NCBI GenBank assembly: GCA_030605515.1
Contig: JAUWIE010000038.1
Span: forward strand, 1 to 17,294
Direction of reading: 5' to 3'
Source: Thermoplasmatota archaeon
Lineage (GTDB): Archaea > Thermoplasmatota > E2 > DHVEG-1
DNA: 17,294 nt
A program made the translations under genes and the position numbers. A model generated the notes under the pieces. That model saw only the letters and a program-made list of their open reading frames with translations, was not told the DNA's origin and did not search any database. How positions within the stretch are numbered: position 1 is the first letter of the stretch; every line of letters starts with the position of its first letter. This document shows, piece after piece, positions 1 through 10,800 of this stretch.

Positions 1-1308
1 AATCACCACAAAATCAAGGTTATCCATAAATGTTTTAGGAACATTAATAGGATCACCGGTAAACCTTTGTATAACCTTTGTTACAGTTCCAGCGTGAAAT
101 GTTGTCATTACAGGATGCCCAGTCTGCATTGCACCAAAGACGATATTTCCTTCTGCACCTCTTACCTCACCAGGGATAATGTAATCAGGTCTTGATCGAA
201 GCGCTGCACGAAGTAAATCAAACATATCAACCTGTCCTTCTTTTGGACCAGATGTCTTTGTGAGCAGCTGTTGCCATACTGTATGTGGAACTTGCATTTC
301 AGGTGTACTTTCGGTAGTATATATCTTTTTCTCAGGTGGAATAAATGGAATAATTGCGTTCATCGTTGTAGTTTTTCCACATGCTGTTCCACCACATAAG
401 AAAAAACTTCGGCCATATTGTAAGCAAATCCATAGATATGCAGCAACACCAGAACTAAGAGTTCCCCATTTTATTAGCTGAGTTACGCTAATTGGTGTTT
501 CTGTAAACCTTCTGATTGTCATACTCGGTCCTTTGATACTTATAGCATCACTATAGATGATGTTACCTCTACTACCATCTGGCATTACACCATCAACTAT
601 TGGTGCACCTTCACTAACTGGAGCTCCCATCTTTTCACTTATCTTTCGTGTAAAAAGAGATGCATCCTCTTTTGGGATTTCTATGTTAGTTTTAATCATC
701 CCGAAAATTTTATGAATGAGATGAATTTTCTCTCCAGATATAATGTGAATATCTTCAATATATGGATCCCTGAAAAAACACTCAATATAACCAGCACCAA
801 CAACGTTTTTTAATATGAAATATTCAATTGCATTTTTTTGATCAGAAGTCGCTTTAATCTTTTCATCAAGTTTTCCAGATTTTCCAAAACGACCTTTTTT
901 CTCTTCATTAAATTCAACTGCGTTTTCATCAATTATCATAATTTCATCAATTAATTCTTTAAGAATCCCTTTTAGCTCTTCATCAGTTACAATACTTTCT
1001 TTCTCAGGTGCTTTTTTAACAATTATTTTCAACAACTTATCATGTTTTTTTTGTTCAACTTCACCTAATTCAGGTTCTATTGCATGGTACTCCTTTTCAT
1101 CCATATCCTGTGTTCTATAAACATGAATAAAAACAGCACCCTGAGCAGAATATATCAAATTAGGATGAGTTTCATCTCTAGCTTCAAATGGTAAAGCTGA
1201 ATAAAAAACAGGTTCCGCCATCCTTTTTTTTATATTATCAACATATTTTTTTAAATGTGGATGTTCTTCAAGAATTTGTTCTAATTCTTCTCTTTCCATT
1301 TGAGCCAT
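1..1308 (-). CDS. Second ArlI-like archaellum ATPase, 3' end beyond the window
   Basis: An open frame of 436 codons starts at an ATG at 1306-1308 and runs without a stop to the window edge, so it is partial only because the window ends. It is a VirB11/PilT-family secretion ATPase closely similar along its length to the ArlI encoded just upstream (both share HPHLKKY near the N terminus, PYIEDIHII-type and PVSEG segments). The P-loop reads GGTACGKTTT, the Walker B region RSRPDYIIPGEVRG, and the His box TTFHAGTVTKVIQRFTGDP; the last is typical of archaellum ArlI. The acidic pair in the motif usually written EDTPE is changed to ESTPE. The start is preceded by GGGAT about 7 bases upstream. It lies 116 bases after arlI. 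It could drive a second filament or replace ArlI under some condition; which one is the main motor ATPase cannot be told. Confidence 0.9.
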   Translation of the reverse strand, partial: MAQMEREELEQILEEHPHLKKYVDNIKKRMAEPVFYSALPFEARDETHPNLIYSAQGAVFIHVYRTQDMDEKEYHAIEPELGEVEQKKHDKLLKIIVKKAPEKESIVTDEELKGILKELIDEIMIIDENAVEFNEEKKGRFGKSGKLDEKIKATSDQKNAIEYFILKNVVGAGYIECFFRDPYIEDIHIISGEKIHLIHKIFGMIKTNIEIPKEDASLFTRKISEKMGAPVSEGAPIVDGVMPDGSRGNIIYSDAISIKGPSMTIRRFTETPISVTQLIKWGTLSSGVAAYLWICLQYGRSFFLCGGTACGKTTTMNAIIPFIPPEKKIYTTESTPEMQVPHTVWQQLLTKTSGPKEGQVDMFDLLRAALRSRPDYIIPGEVRGAEGNIVFGAMQTGHPVMTTFHAGTVTKVIQRFTGDPINVPKTFMDNLDFVVI

Positions 1309-1424
1309 TTTTTATCCCAGCTTATTTAATATTTATCTTAAAGATTTTACTAGTAATTGTCTTTTGCACCCCTCTGTGTTCTCCCCGCACTATTTGAATA
1401 TTTTTGCTCCTTTTTCCCATTTAG
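1309..1424 (-). promoter_or_regulatory. Leader between the two arlI paralogues
   Basis: This 116-base gap is longer than the gaps between arlF, arlG, arlH and arlI, so the second arlI may have its own start of transcription. On the minus strand it is A+T-rich and holds CAGAGGGG (1369-1376), a short motif that recurs upstream of arlF. No clear TATA box or terminator could be assigned. Confidence 0.3.
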
Positions 1425-3062
1425 TTATATTGATATTGGCAATCCTTTAATACCTTCTCTGTAAAACGTCCAAATAAACTGAACAACCTCATAATAATCA
1501 AATATTTTTTCCTCAAGCATTCTATCAAGGATAAGCTTCCGACGGTCAAATTCTTCATAAATCATAGTTGGATCCTTAAGCCCTGCCATCGCAGCAATTC
1601 TCTGCTCTAAAATATAACTATTTCTATTTGATTTGAAAATATGCGTATCATCTACTGCATTCCATTCAAATGCTTTTCTTGACATGATACCATCTGCTGC
1701 CTTGTTATACCCCTCGATTTCATCAATAGATAAAACCCGTCTTAATCTTTTCCCCTTTCGTTCTACGGCCATCTGAATCAATACAACGTCTAGGTTATCC
1801 ATAAAAGTCTTAGGTATATTTATGGGATGTCCAGTGAATCTCTGTATAACTTTTGTTACAGACCCAGCGTGAAATGTTGTTACAACAGGATGCCCAGTCT
1901 GCATAGCTTGAAACACTACACGTCCTTCAATACCTCGAGTCTCACCAGGAATGATATAATCAGGCCTTGACCTGAGACCAGCCGCTAGAAGAGCTCCTTC
2001 ATCAATATGACCCTCTTTAGGTCCTGATGATCTAGTAAGTAACTGCTGCCATACAGCATGAGGAACCTGCACTTCAGGAGTATTTTCCACAGAATAAATC
2101 TTTTTTTCAGGAGGTATAAACACAAACATCGCATTTGCCGTAGTTGTTTTACCTGAAGCTGTTTCACCACAAACAAACACACTACGGCCATAATTCATAC
2201 AAAGCCAGAGATATGCACCAACACTTGTATCAAAAGTCCCCCAGTTCATAAGCTGTGTAATACTAATAGGAGTTTCACTGAACTTTCGAACTGTCATACT
2301 AGGCCCTTTAAGACTCACATCCTTACTATGAATAATATTTACTCTGCTTCCATCAGGAAGTGTACCATCTGCAATAGGCTGACCTTCACTAACCGGGCTG
2401 CCGATTTTCTCAGCAAACTCCTGTGAAAACCTGTTAGCCCAAACAGGATCAATAAAAATATTGGTTTTAACCATATCAAAAATCTTGTGAATAAGATGAA
2501 CATTTTGCCCAGTTATAATATGAATATCCTCGATATATTGATCTCTCATAAAAGGCTCTAGAGGACCACCACCAACGATTTGTTTAGTTATATCATATTC
2601 AATATCCATTTTTTCAACAGAGGTAACTTTTATTTTTCCACCTTTTGTTTTACCTAGTTTACCCCCTGCGTTTTCATCAACCTCAGTGATTTCATCAATA
2701 GATTCTTTGATAGCTTTTCTAAGCCGATCCTGGGTTTTAATAAACCCTCCTTTATACAAATGAGCTTGCTCATACATTCTATCTTGTATTACATCACGTT
2801 TCTCTTCCTCTTCTTTACTTAAAATTGGCGCAATAGCATGATACTCTACTGCATCCATATCTCTCGTCTGAAACATATGAATAAAAACAACACCTTTTGT
2901 AGTATATATGAGATTAGGGAATTCTTCTTCTTTGACATCTCTTGGAACCTGACTATAAAAATCTGGTCTATCCATCTTTTTCTGAATATCTTCTAAATAT
3001 TTTTTAAGATGAGGATTATCCTGTATTAGTTTTTCAACCTCTTCTTCGTCTATCTTTGACAT
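1425..3062 (-). CDS. arlI: Archaellum motor/assembly ATPase ArlI (FlaI)
   Basis: ArlI is the hexameric cytoplasmic ATPase that powers archaellum assembly and then rotation, working with ArlH and the membrane protein ArlJ. The 545-residue product fits the family. An N-terminal domain (about 1-250) precedes the RecA-like domain: P-loop GETASGKT at 299-306, RSRPDYIIPGETRG at 364-377 with the Walker B glutamate at 374, and the His-box region TTFHAGS at 395-401, followed by VIQRFTGHPINIPKTF, a strong ArlI signature. The motif usually EDTPEL reads ENTPEV (326-331), so the usual aspartate is asparagine; the downstream paralogue has serine there. GGAGAT lies 5 bases before the ATG. The gene starts 15 bases after arlH, consistent with one transcript. 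Family assignment is secure; the effect of the substitution is unknown. Confidence 0.95.
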   Translation of the reverse strand: MSKIDEEEVEKLIQDNPHLKKYLEDIQKKMDRPDFYSQVPRDVKEEEFPNLIYTTKGVVFIHMFQTRDMDAVEYHAIAPILSKEEEEKRDVIQDRMYEQAHLYKGGFIKTQDRLRKAIKESIDEITEVDENAGGKLGKTKGGKIKVTSVEKMDIEYDITKQIVGGGPLEPFMRDQYIEDIHIITGQNVHLIHKIFDMVKTNIFIDPVWANRFSQEFAEKIGSPVSEGQPIADGTLPDGSRVNIIHSKDVSLKGPSMTVRKFSETPISITQLMNWGTFDTSVGAYLWLCMNYGRSVFVCGETASGKTTTANAMFVFIPPEKKIYSVENTPEVQVPHAVWQQLLTRSSGPKEGHIDEGALLAAGLRSRPDYIIPGETRGIEGRVVFQAMQTGHPVVTTFHAGSVTKVIQRFTGHPINIPKTFMDNLDVVLIQMAVERKGKRLRRVLSIDEIEGYNKAADGIMSRKAFEWNAVDDTHIFKSNRNSYILEQRIAAMAGLKDPTMIYEEFDRRKLILDRMLEEKIFDYYEVVQFIWTFYREGIKGLPISI

Positions 3063-3077
3063 TTTATCTCCACATAT

Positions 3078-3788
3078 TTAGAATGCAACCCCACTTGTTT
3101 CAATTGCTAAACCTGTACCTGGTTTAACAGAAAATGTAGTCAGTGGCTCAAATCTACTAGTAGCACCGTTAAACTTCTCAATGTAAATATTATGGACAAT
3201 ACCAATACCTGGAGCGGTCTCACGAGCTATTTTAAAATGAATATCAGTAATCATCCTGAATGCATTATGAACAAACCCATCCCACTCATCAGGATTAGCC
3301 GTTAGAACAATAATCTTTCCTGAGCCTGTTAAACGATTGAAAAAACTAGTGAGTTCAATTAAATTATCCCGATTTAAACTTTCATTTAATAAAGTAGAAA
3401 GAGAATCGATAATAATAATATCTGGATCAAAAAGCTTTTTACATGTTGTCAGTCCCTCAAGAAACGTGTTTTTAGGTAACGTCTCTGCAAGCATAACCTC
3501 AGTAGATATAAAAAATAGTTTACCTGCCATAAGATATTTTCTAGCATCATATCCCACAGAAGCTGTTTGCCTGAGAAAACTCTTGATAGTAAACTGCGTA
3601 GAGACATAAGAGCAAGTAAAACCATTTTTTAAAAAACTATAACAAAATCTCTGACAAAAAATACTTTTACCTGAGCCCGATTTACCCTCCATAAAAACAA
3701 GAGATCCATCTGGTATTTGCTGCCCAAACCTTTGAGCGAAACCATCTTTTTCACCTTTTCGCTCTAATATTAGAGATTTATATCCCAT
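3078..3788 (-). CDS. arlH: ArlH (FlaH), KaiC-like ATP-binding archaellum protein
   Basis: ArlH is a RecA/KaiC-like ATP-binding protein that docks on ArlI at the cytoplasmic base of the motor and is thought to regulate it. The 236-residue product has a P-loop GKSGSGKS at 35-42 and a Walker B strand DIIIIDSLS at 123-131, in the spacing expected for KaiC-like proteins. Its length is typical. It sits between arlG (33-base gap) and arlI (15-base gap), the canonical arlG-H-I order, which supports ArlH over other KaiC-like ATPases. GGGATGA lies about 7 bases upstream of the ATG. In characterised ArlH proteins ATP binding matters and hydrolysis is weak; that is family knowledge, not something shown here. 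Confidence 0.93.
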   Translation of the reverse strand: MGYKSLILERKGEKDGFAQRFGQQIPDGSLVFMEGKSGSGKSIFCQRFCYSFLKNGFTCSYVSTQFTIKSFLRQTASVGYDARKYLMAGKLFFISTEVMLAETLPKNTFLEGLTTCKKLFDPDIIIIDSLSTLLNESLNRDNLIELTSFFNRLTGSGKIIVLTANPDEWDGFVHNAFRMITDIHFKIARETAPGIGIVHNIYIEKFNGATSRFEPLTTFSVKPGTGLAIETSGVAF

Positions 3789-3821
3789 TTTGTATCATCC
3801 CATCCAAATATATTTTTTTTA

Positions 3822-4265
3822 TTATATTGTAAACGCAAATTCATCCTCAATAGCCTGAGGACCAACAACTCTTAAGGTATGATCTCCAGAAGAAATCTCG
3901 CTATTTAAGACATATATTGTAGCAACTTCTCCTATTTTTATATTGTTTACTGATAAATTATACTTAGTTGTGGAAATTATATCTCCATCAACAAATATTT
4001 GAAATGTCTCGTTTGTTGTAATTATTTTTTTCCCACCAATGTTTTTCAAATAAAATCTATAATATCCATTTACATCGGGGATATTTTCGTTATCATTAAT
4101 AATTTTAAAGTCAGTATCTAATTGTTCTTGTACTCTATCTCCTCTTTCTGAGAGACTTGTACTAACATTTGTAATAACAGCTATAAAAACCCCTGAAACA
4201 GAACCAGCAATAATCATAGATACTATGAAGAATATTACATGTGTACCGGAAACGCTTACTCCCAC
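3822..4265 (-). CDS. arlG: ArlG (FlaG), archaellum stator subunit, GTG start
   Basis: ArlG is a small membrane-anchored protein whose outer beta-sandwich forms filaments and, together with ArlF, fixes the motor to the S-layer. The 147-residue product has one N-terminal hydrophobic helix (about 8-31) followed by the ArlG-typical stretch SERGDRVQEQLDTDFKIIND and a beta-rich domain containing YRFYLKNIGG and FQIFVDGD. The start codon is GTG at 4263-4265, chosen because a strong Shine-Dalgarno GGAGGT (4271-4276 on the complementary strand) lies 5 bases upstream and because the hydrophobic helix begins right after it. It follows arlF by 16 bases and precedes arlH by 33, the usual order. Confidence is high from both sequence and position. 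Confidence 0.92.
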   Translation of the reverse strand: MGVSVSGTHVIFFIVSMIIAGSVSGVFIAVITNVSTSLSERGDRVQEQLDTDFKIINDNENIPDVNGYYRFYLKNIGGKKIITTNETFQIFVDGDIISTTKYNLSVNNIKIGEVATIYVLNSEISSGDHTLRVVGPQAIEDEFAFTI

Positions 4266-4281
4266 TTTTTACCTCCATGTA

Positions 4282-4707
4282 TTATACAATATATTCATAA
4301 TAATCAGATATTCCATTTTCTGTAATAGCTTTCAATTTTTTCGTTCCAGTTCCAACTAAACTATTTAAAGTAAAATATACTACTTTTTCAGGATAAGCAT
4401 ATGAATTGGTGCAGTTAAATTGTTGACTTGTTCCATTAATTAAAATTGTAAAATCACTAGTATTTATTGCAATGCTACCTGTATTTTCTACAGATATATT
4501 TAAATCATAAGTTCCAGCTCCATAAGTAATTGTAACATTGGTAATATTTATATTTGTTTGAATCTCATCTACGGCTCTATCTTTCATATCATGATATGAA
4601 AAGGTTACATCAGAGACCATTGGGAATAAATTACTTGAAAAGATCTCAATTGCTATGAAAAGCGAAATACATATCACAGCAAAGGCACCAGCTATTGAGA
4701 AACCCAT
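4282..4707 (-). CDS. arlF: ArlF (FlaF), archaellum S-layer anchor, normal-size copy
   Basis: ArlF is a small protein with one N-terminal membrane helix and an outer beta-sandwich that binds the S-layer and anchors the archaellum motor. This 141-residue copy has the helix at about 5-32, then a linker (SYHDMKDRAVDEIQTN), then a beta-domain with SVENTG and DFTILING. It is the key reference for the giant gene upstream: residues 1-59 align without gaps to the giant's N terminus and residues 66-141 align to the giant's C terminus, including a shared DFTILING. The start is ATG with AGAGGGG 9-15 bases upstream. It is followed by arlG after 16 bases. Several N-x-S/T sequons fit a surface glycoprotein. 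The call rests on order and on ArlF/ArlG-like architecture. Confidence 0.88.
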   Translation of the reverse strand: MGFSIAGAFAVICISLFIAIEIFSSNLFPMVSDVTFSYHDMKDRAVDEIQTNINITNVTITYGAGTYDLNISVENTGSIAINTSDFTILINGTSQQFNCTNSYAYPEKVVYFTLNSLVGTGTKKLKAITENGISDYYEYIV

Positions 4708-4881
4708 TTATGCATCCCCTCTGAAATATAACGTTTTGTTATTACAATTATCCCCTCTGCTATTTATTAGTAATAGATTAATAGTAATTAAATCTTTTTT
4801 TTAAGTATTAAGTTTATATCGATAGTTGATTAAGAATTATATTCAGAATAATTGATAAATATTCTTTAGATATACAAGTTA
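4708..4881 (-). promoter_or_regulatory. Intergenic leader upstream of arlF
   Basis: This 174-base, very A+T-rich gap separates the giant gene from arlF. On the minus strand it contains a run of eight A residues, several TATA-like stretches (for example near 4780-4800) and two copies of CAGAGGGG (complement of 4716-4723 and 4752-4759), 36 bases apart; the near copy also serves as a plausible ribosome binding site. It likely lets arlFGHI be transcribed apart from the giant gene, but no promoter can be fixed by eye. Confidence 0.35.
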
Positions 4882-7800
4882 TTATGCGACAGTATATATT
4901 TCATATTTAGCAATACCATTATCTGTAATAATTTTAATTCGTTTTTCACCAACTGTTTCTGCATTTACAGTGAAATTTGCCATACTTTCCATATAAATAT
5001 ACGTCTCAGGACAGGTAAAGGTTGTTAGATTTCCATTAATAAGTATGGTAAAATCATCAGTTTTAAGAGTTGTTTTGCCAGTATTTGTAATTTTTATTGT
5101 TATATGGAGAGGTCCTTCTGTTTCTTCACTTCCAATAGAATAGAATGCGCTAGGAGAATTCTGGTTTTTATAGCTTATGTTTATCCAAGCATCACTTCGA
5201 GCAGTATTAGAAACACGTACTTCATCTAATGTACCAGAAAGATCTTTTCCAAGTGTCAAATTATTAGCATTTGTTGAAATGCTACCACTCCAACTTGTAG
5301 TACTTACTGATGCACCATCCTTGTATAATGTCAAAGTATTTCCATTAAAAGTCAAAGCAACATAATGCCAGCTGGTATCAATCGATGTATTAACCGATTT
5401 ATCTGTATCAATATACCCATAAAGTATTGTGCCATTCGAGCTTAATTCAAGAGAATATGCACTTTGCTCTTTGCTAATAATTTTCTTTGCAACAGTCGTA
5501 GTAAACGTATATGTCTCATTAGTCCAAACACATCCATCAGTAACATTCACATACCATGTATAGGTTACATCAGAAGAAAGTCCTGAAACACTGCAGGATT
5601 TACTACCATTAGATTCACCATTTGCACTGTTACTACCAATGTTTGGGCTGGTCTCAATCGTCCAATCAAGACTATCGCCATCAGGATCTTCTATTGTCAC
5701 GTTAATACTACTTGTACTAATTGAAACATCTATTGATTCATTAGTTGGTGTCTCACCAGATAACACCGGAGCATGATTAGTAGTAAAACTACTGCGAACA
5801 TACTCAAACTTCTTAACCCACCAATCATAATCAAAATAAACTGGTTCACCACCAGACTGCGAAATAAACATATACCCAACAACATAAACATCACCAAAAG
5901 AATCAACAACAACAGACATAAACCCCTCCCCACCACCAACACCACCATACGAACCATTCCAATCCTGCAAATCCTCACTACCATTAGACAAAAACTTCTT
6001 AACCCACCCATCATAAGAAGTATAAATAGTTCCCACAACATAAACATTCCCAGAAACATCAGCAAAAACAGAATAAGGAACATCATTCCCCGTCACACCA
6101 AACGATCTATTCCAACCCACAGTATCCTCAACACCACCACTACTAAACTTCTTAACCCACCAATCATCACCAGAACTACTACTGATCATATTATCACCAA
6201 CACCAACAACAAAAACATTATCATCACGATCAATAGAAACCGAATAAGCATAATCCTCAGAATTAGAACCCAAGTTAGGAGAAGTAAAAGTCTTATTCCA
6301 ATCCACAGTATCCTCAACACCACCACTACTAAACTTCTTAACCCACCAATCATACCTAGTATCAACAGGACTAAGAAATACAGTATACCCAGCGACATAA
6401 ACATTATCATCAGAATCCACTGCTACAGACCTAGCCTTACAATCATCAATATCACCACCATAAATTGTCTTATTCCAACTCGTGGTATCCTCAACACCAC
6501 CACTACTAAACTTCTTAACCCACCAGCCATAATCAGAACCATTATATCTATCCCCAGCGACATAAACATTATCATCCGAGTCAACAGCTACATCCACAAA
6601 TCGTTGATTACTAAAACTTCCTCCAGCGTTAAATGTGTAATTCCATAGACGGACACCAGAAGAATCAAACTTCTGAATCCACCAATATGTCTCATCCCAA
6701 AGACCAACGACAGTAACATTATCATCCGAGTCAACAACAACAGAATGAGCATAATCATGTCCATAACCACCACTAGTAAATGTTTTATTCCAACTTGTGG
6801 TATCCTCAACACCACCACTACTAAACTTCTTAACCCACCAATCAAAACCACTATTAGAACTATTAAGATCCACAGCATAACCCACAACAAACACATTATC
6901 AGATGAATCAACAGCAACACCCCTAGCCTTATCATAATCATAATCCTCAGTTCCATCAAAAGTGAGATTCCAAGCACTCGTGTTTTCATGGATATAACTC
7001 CAGTTACCACCATCATCAAAAGCCTTAGCATACCAAGACGTATCAGAACTAGCAGTCATCGTAGCAGTAAGACTCTGCGGCTGACTAGAAATCGTTATAT
7101 TAGAAGAATTCGCAATACAACTACCCCTACTACTATAATTACAGTTGTTAAGATTACTAACATTACTACTAATAAGCAATACCACACAACTATCAATAGA
7201 GGCATTAACCCACCCGGTAAACGTAACAGTATCACCAGAATCATAAATATCCTTATCAGTACTGCAATTAATCAAAAAAAGATTCAAAGGCTCCGTTCTA
7301 AACCAATAAATAGCACTACTGGAATTAGTACCATCAGACGCGTTAACATACCAAGTATACGTCGTACTATAAGAAAATCCTGAGACACTGCAGGATTTAC
7401 TACCATTAAATTCACCATTTCCACTATTACTACCAACACCTGGAACTGTTTCAATCGTCCAATCAAAACTATCACCCTCATCATCATTAACCGTTACACT
7501 AATACTACTCAAAAACTTTGATACACCAGTTGAAGTATTAGAAGGAGACTCACTGGAAAACACAGGCCCAGTGTTACCCATTGTCGTAAAAGTATATGTC
7601 TCATTCGTCCAAACACTACCATCAGACACGTTAACATACCAAGTATAAACCGTCCAAGCCTGCAAACCAGAAACACTACAAGTTTTACTACCATTAATAT
7701 CACCAATTTCAGTTCCTTCACTACCATAACTGAGAAATGATGATGGAGAATTCATAGAATTATAACTAGTATTAATCCAACTACTATTCCTAAGAGCGTT

Positions 7801-10800
7801 TGACAACCGTATTTCATCTAATGTACCATCAAAATAATTTACCCACGTGCTAAACCCCCAAAGATATAATGCGCCAAAATACACATCATCTGGATCTGCA
7901 CTGGTAACCCCTAAACCATCAAATGTATCTATTCTGTTTTTTTCTTCCACCCCATTAATATATAACCTTGTTTTACCTCCGCTTTTATCCCTAACCGCAG
8001 CTACATGATACCATGTATCATTCGCTAGGCTTGTATCTGAATATAACAACAATTCACTAATAGAAGTATTTTCATATATGGCAAACTCAATTGTTCCATT
8101 ATCATATAGGGTCACCCAATACCCATCATAATTTCCAATCTCAACCATAGTCTCATGATCTATGATTGTACTAAGTGTTGAATTATTATCTGGGTTTACC
8201 CAGAATTCAATACAAAAACTATTATTATCATCATCCAGACTATCAGCATTAAATACCTTAATATAATCATTATCACCTGCGAAATCATCACCACCATCAA
8301 CCATAGCAACTATACCCTGACTAACACCACCAGACTCATTACCATCATTATTAAAACTAGTAGAATCCTCATGAGGATCACCTGTCTCATTAAAATGATG
8401 AACCAAAGTAAAATTACTATCCCAAACACCAATCTTATTCTGCTGACTACCACACCCACCATTACCATAATACATCCAAAAACTAGTATTAGAACTAGAA
8501 CTCACACTAGGAACCCTCACCCAAGCAACCAAACCACCAGAACCACTAACATACTTCTCAATCTCATGACAATACTTAGTCACATTATCCATACCAACAA
8601 ACAAAATATCATCACCATCAACCTGAGCACCACCAGCAAGATCACCATCCGTACAATTAACCAAAACAGGGAAATCAACAAGATCAGCATCAACCAACGA
8701 AGAATTAATCGAAATAAGCTTACGACAACCCCAACTACCATCATACCAACTACCACTACTACCAACATCAGGAGATGTCTCAATAGTCCAATTAAAACCA
8801 TCACCATCAGGATCCTCAATTGTAACATTTATCAAATTTGTTGTAAGTGACACACCAGATGATTCATTTGATGGAGATTCACCAGAAAGTGCCGGTGCGG
8901 TATTTGACACAGGCGTATAATCAACAATGATATACGCCTGTGTGCATCTTACATTCTTTTCGGGTTGGGTTCCACTTATAAACTTCATTGAGCTTTGTAC
9001 TGCATCAACATCTGAGATCTCCCATGCTTCCCCATCTGCAGGGTTTGTTGTAAATTTCTCGGAGAGAGTTGAATATAAAAATGCTCCCCCATTTAACTGC
9101 TTATTACTACTATAACTCTGTGTGCCACCGGAGTTTACACCAATCTGTACTTGTGTCGACTCCAGAAAGTCCCCTTCGTATTTCATCCTTGTATAAACAG
9201 TTATAAAATTAATTGTTGTACCTGCACCAAGACCTGTATTATCATGGTTAAATTCTTCTGTAAGTGCTTTACTGGTATATACATATGTAGTGTCTCCATC
9301 ATCACCCGGTTGATCATCAACATCTTGGTAATCGTCACCTCCAAGAGGGAAATCATCCCAAGCAACTGTTGTACCATCACCATCTACATATAAAGTCATT
9401 GTATCTGTAATGGTATATGTTAAATTATTCGCAATAGCACTCGCTTGTAGCCACCATAAATAATCATACGGCTCTATTGTCTTAAAATTTGCCAATGCAT
9501 TATACACATCTAACCGTGCGATATCTAAACTGAGACTATCATTATACACATAGTTTATGGGTTTACCGGTGCTTCTCAGCCGATACTTAAGATCATATGG
9601 CGATAACAGTTCATATTCAAGAATCAATGCTGCAGCGCCACTAGCATGGGGAACACTCATTGATGTACCACTACCAGTTCCTGCAACAGTTTCAATATTA
9701 ACACCTGGTGCAAAAAGATCAAGGGATGGATTCACATTTGAAAAACCAGCAATATTATCGTTATCATCAGTTGCTCCAACTGAAAAAACATTTGAACCAC
9801 ATGCTGGAATAACAATATCTTTACTTTCATCGTTACCACTAGCTGCAATGACAAAAATCCCTTGTTCAACTGCTTCATGACATAACTCAACAACTAAATC
9901 CTTATCACAAAACCCATAACAACCAGTACTACTTCCAATACTAAAACTAATAATATCTGGGTCTTGCGCAATACACCACTCTAAACCTTCAAGTACATCA
10001 GACTCAAATCCAACTCCTTCATCTCCAATTACTTTTGCAACGATAATCTCAGCATCAGGAGCAATACTCTTAATTACACTAGCTACACGAGACCCATGAC
10101 CATTCTTATCATCAGGCTCACTATCCTCATTTACAAAATCATATCCAAAACTAAAATTTACAACTGAATCGTCAACACCTGTATCAAGAATACAAATCCG
10201 TATACCTTCACCGGTTACATTGAACTCTTGAACTGCTTCATCAAAATGTATCAATGGAAGACTTTCCTCAAGTAATACTTCAAATGGTTCATCAGAAAAA
10301 ACCTCTAAATCCATACTATCTTTAATAGTATCAAACACTTCTTTATCCAGTACTCCTGCTACAATACCCCTGGAATCCAATTCAACAGTAGTTTCAAACC
10401 CTGCTTCTTTTAATTTTCTGGTTAACTCAGTGGAATCATCCTTCATCTGCTCATTGAATCTGATAATAACCCGTGCTTCTCCATATTCATCAAGCGCTGT
10501 TTTAACACTTTCAGGTAACAAAATTATGCTATCCCTCTTTGTTTTATTAGTCGATTCTTCTGTTGTTTTTCCAGTTAACAACGATCCGAAAAACTCAAAT
10601 ATAAACGAGAAAGGATCCCATTTTTCCATAGTAAACAGATTATTCCAATGTGTTGTACCCTCAAAATCAAAACAACCATCATCAATAGAGAATACAAGGT
10701 AACTAATTCGACCATTAGAAAACAAATTATACCATCCTTCAGCATTAAAATTCATTTGTATAGTAGTTTCATCTTGTATTGAAAAAGGTTTAGAGTAAGC

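Noticed and set aside
1..1308. arlI pseudogene (no complete frame visible)
   Set aside because: Translation from 1308 is open and matches ArlI up to base 1; it is cut only by the window edge.
4780..4800. Run of A/T before arlF as a terminator for the giant gene
   Set aside because: On the transcribed strand the run is A, not T, so it does not fit oligo-T termination.
5773..6648. Open plus-strand frame of 291 codons opposite the propeller
   Set aside because: It is antisense to the repeats and its Ile/Thr/Asn-rich translation simply mirrors their codons; no ribosome binding site or domain is seen.
6123..6840. CRISPR-like array of four identical 40-bp repeats
   Set aside because: Spacers are 137-275 bases, all spacings are whole codons, and the repeats encode a propeller strand within an open frame.
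7294..7581. Start of a second protein within the giant gene at the Fn3-like unit
   Set aside because: No stop, ribosome binding site or signal peptide is seen there; the frame continues through.
8371..8850. Open plus-strand frame opposite the inner cassette
   Set aside because: Low-complexity Thr/Ile/Asn translation caused by T- and G-ending codons on the coding strand; no independent support.
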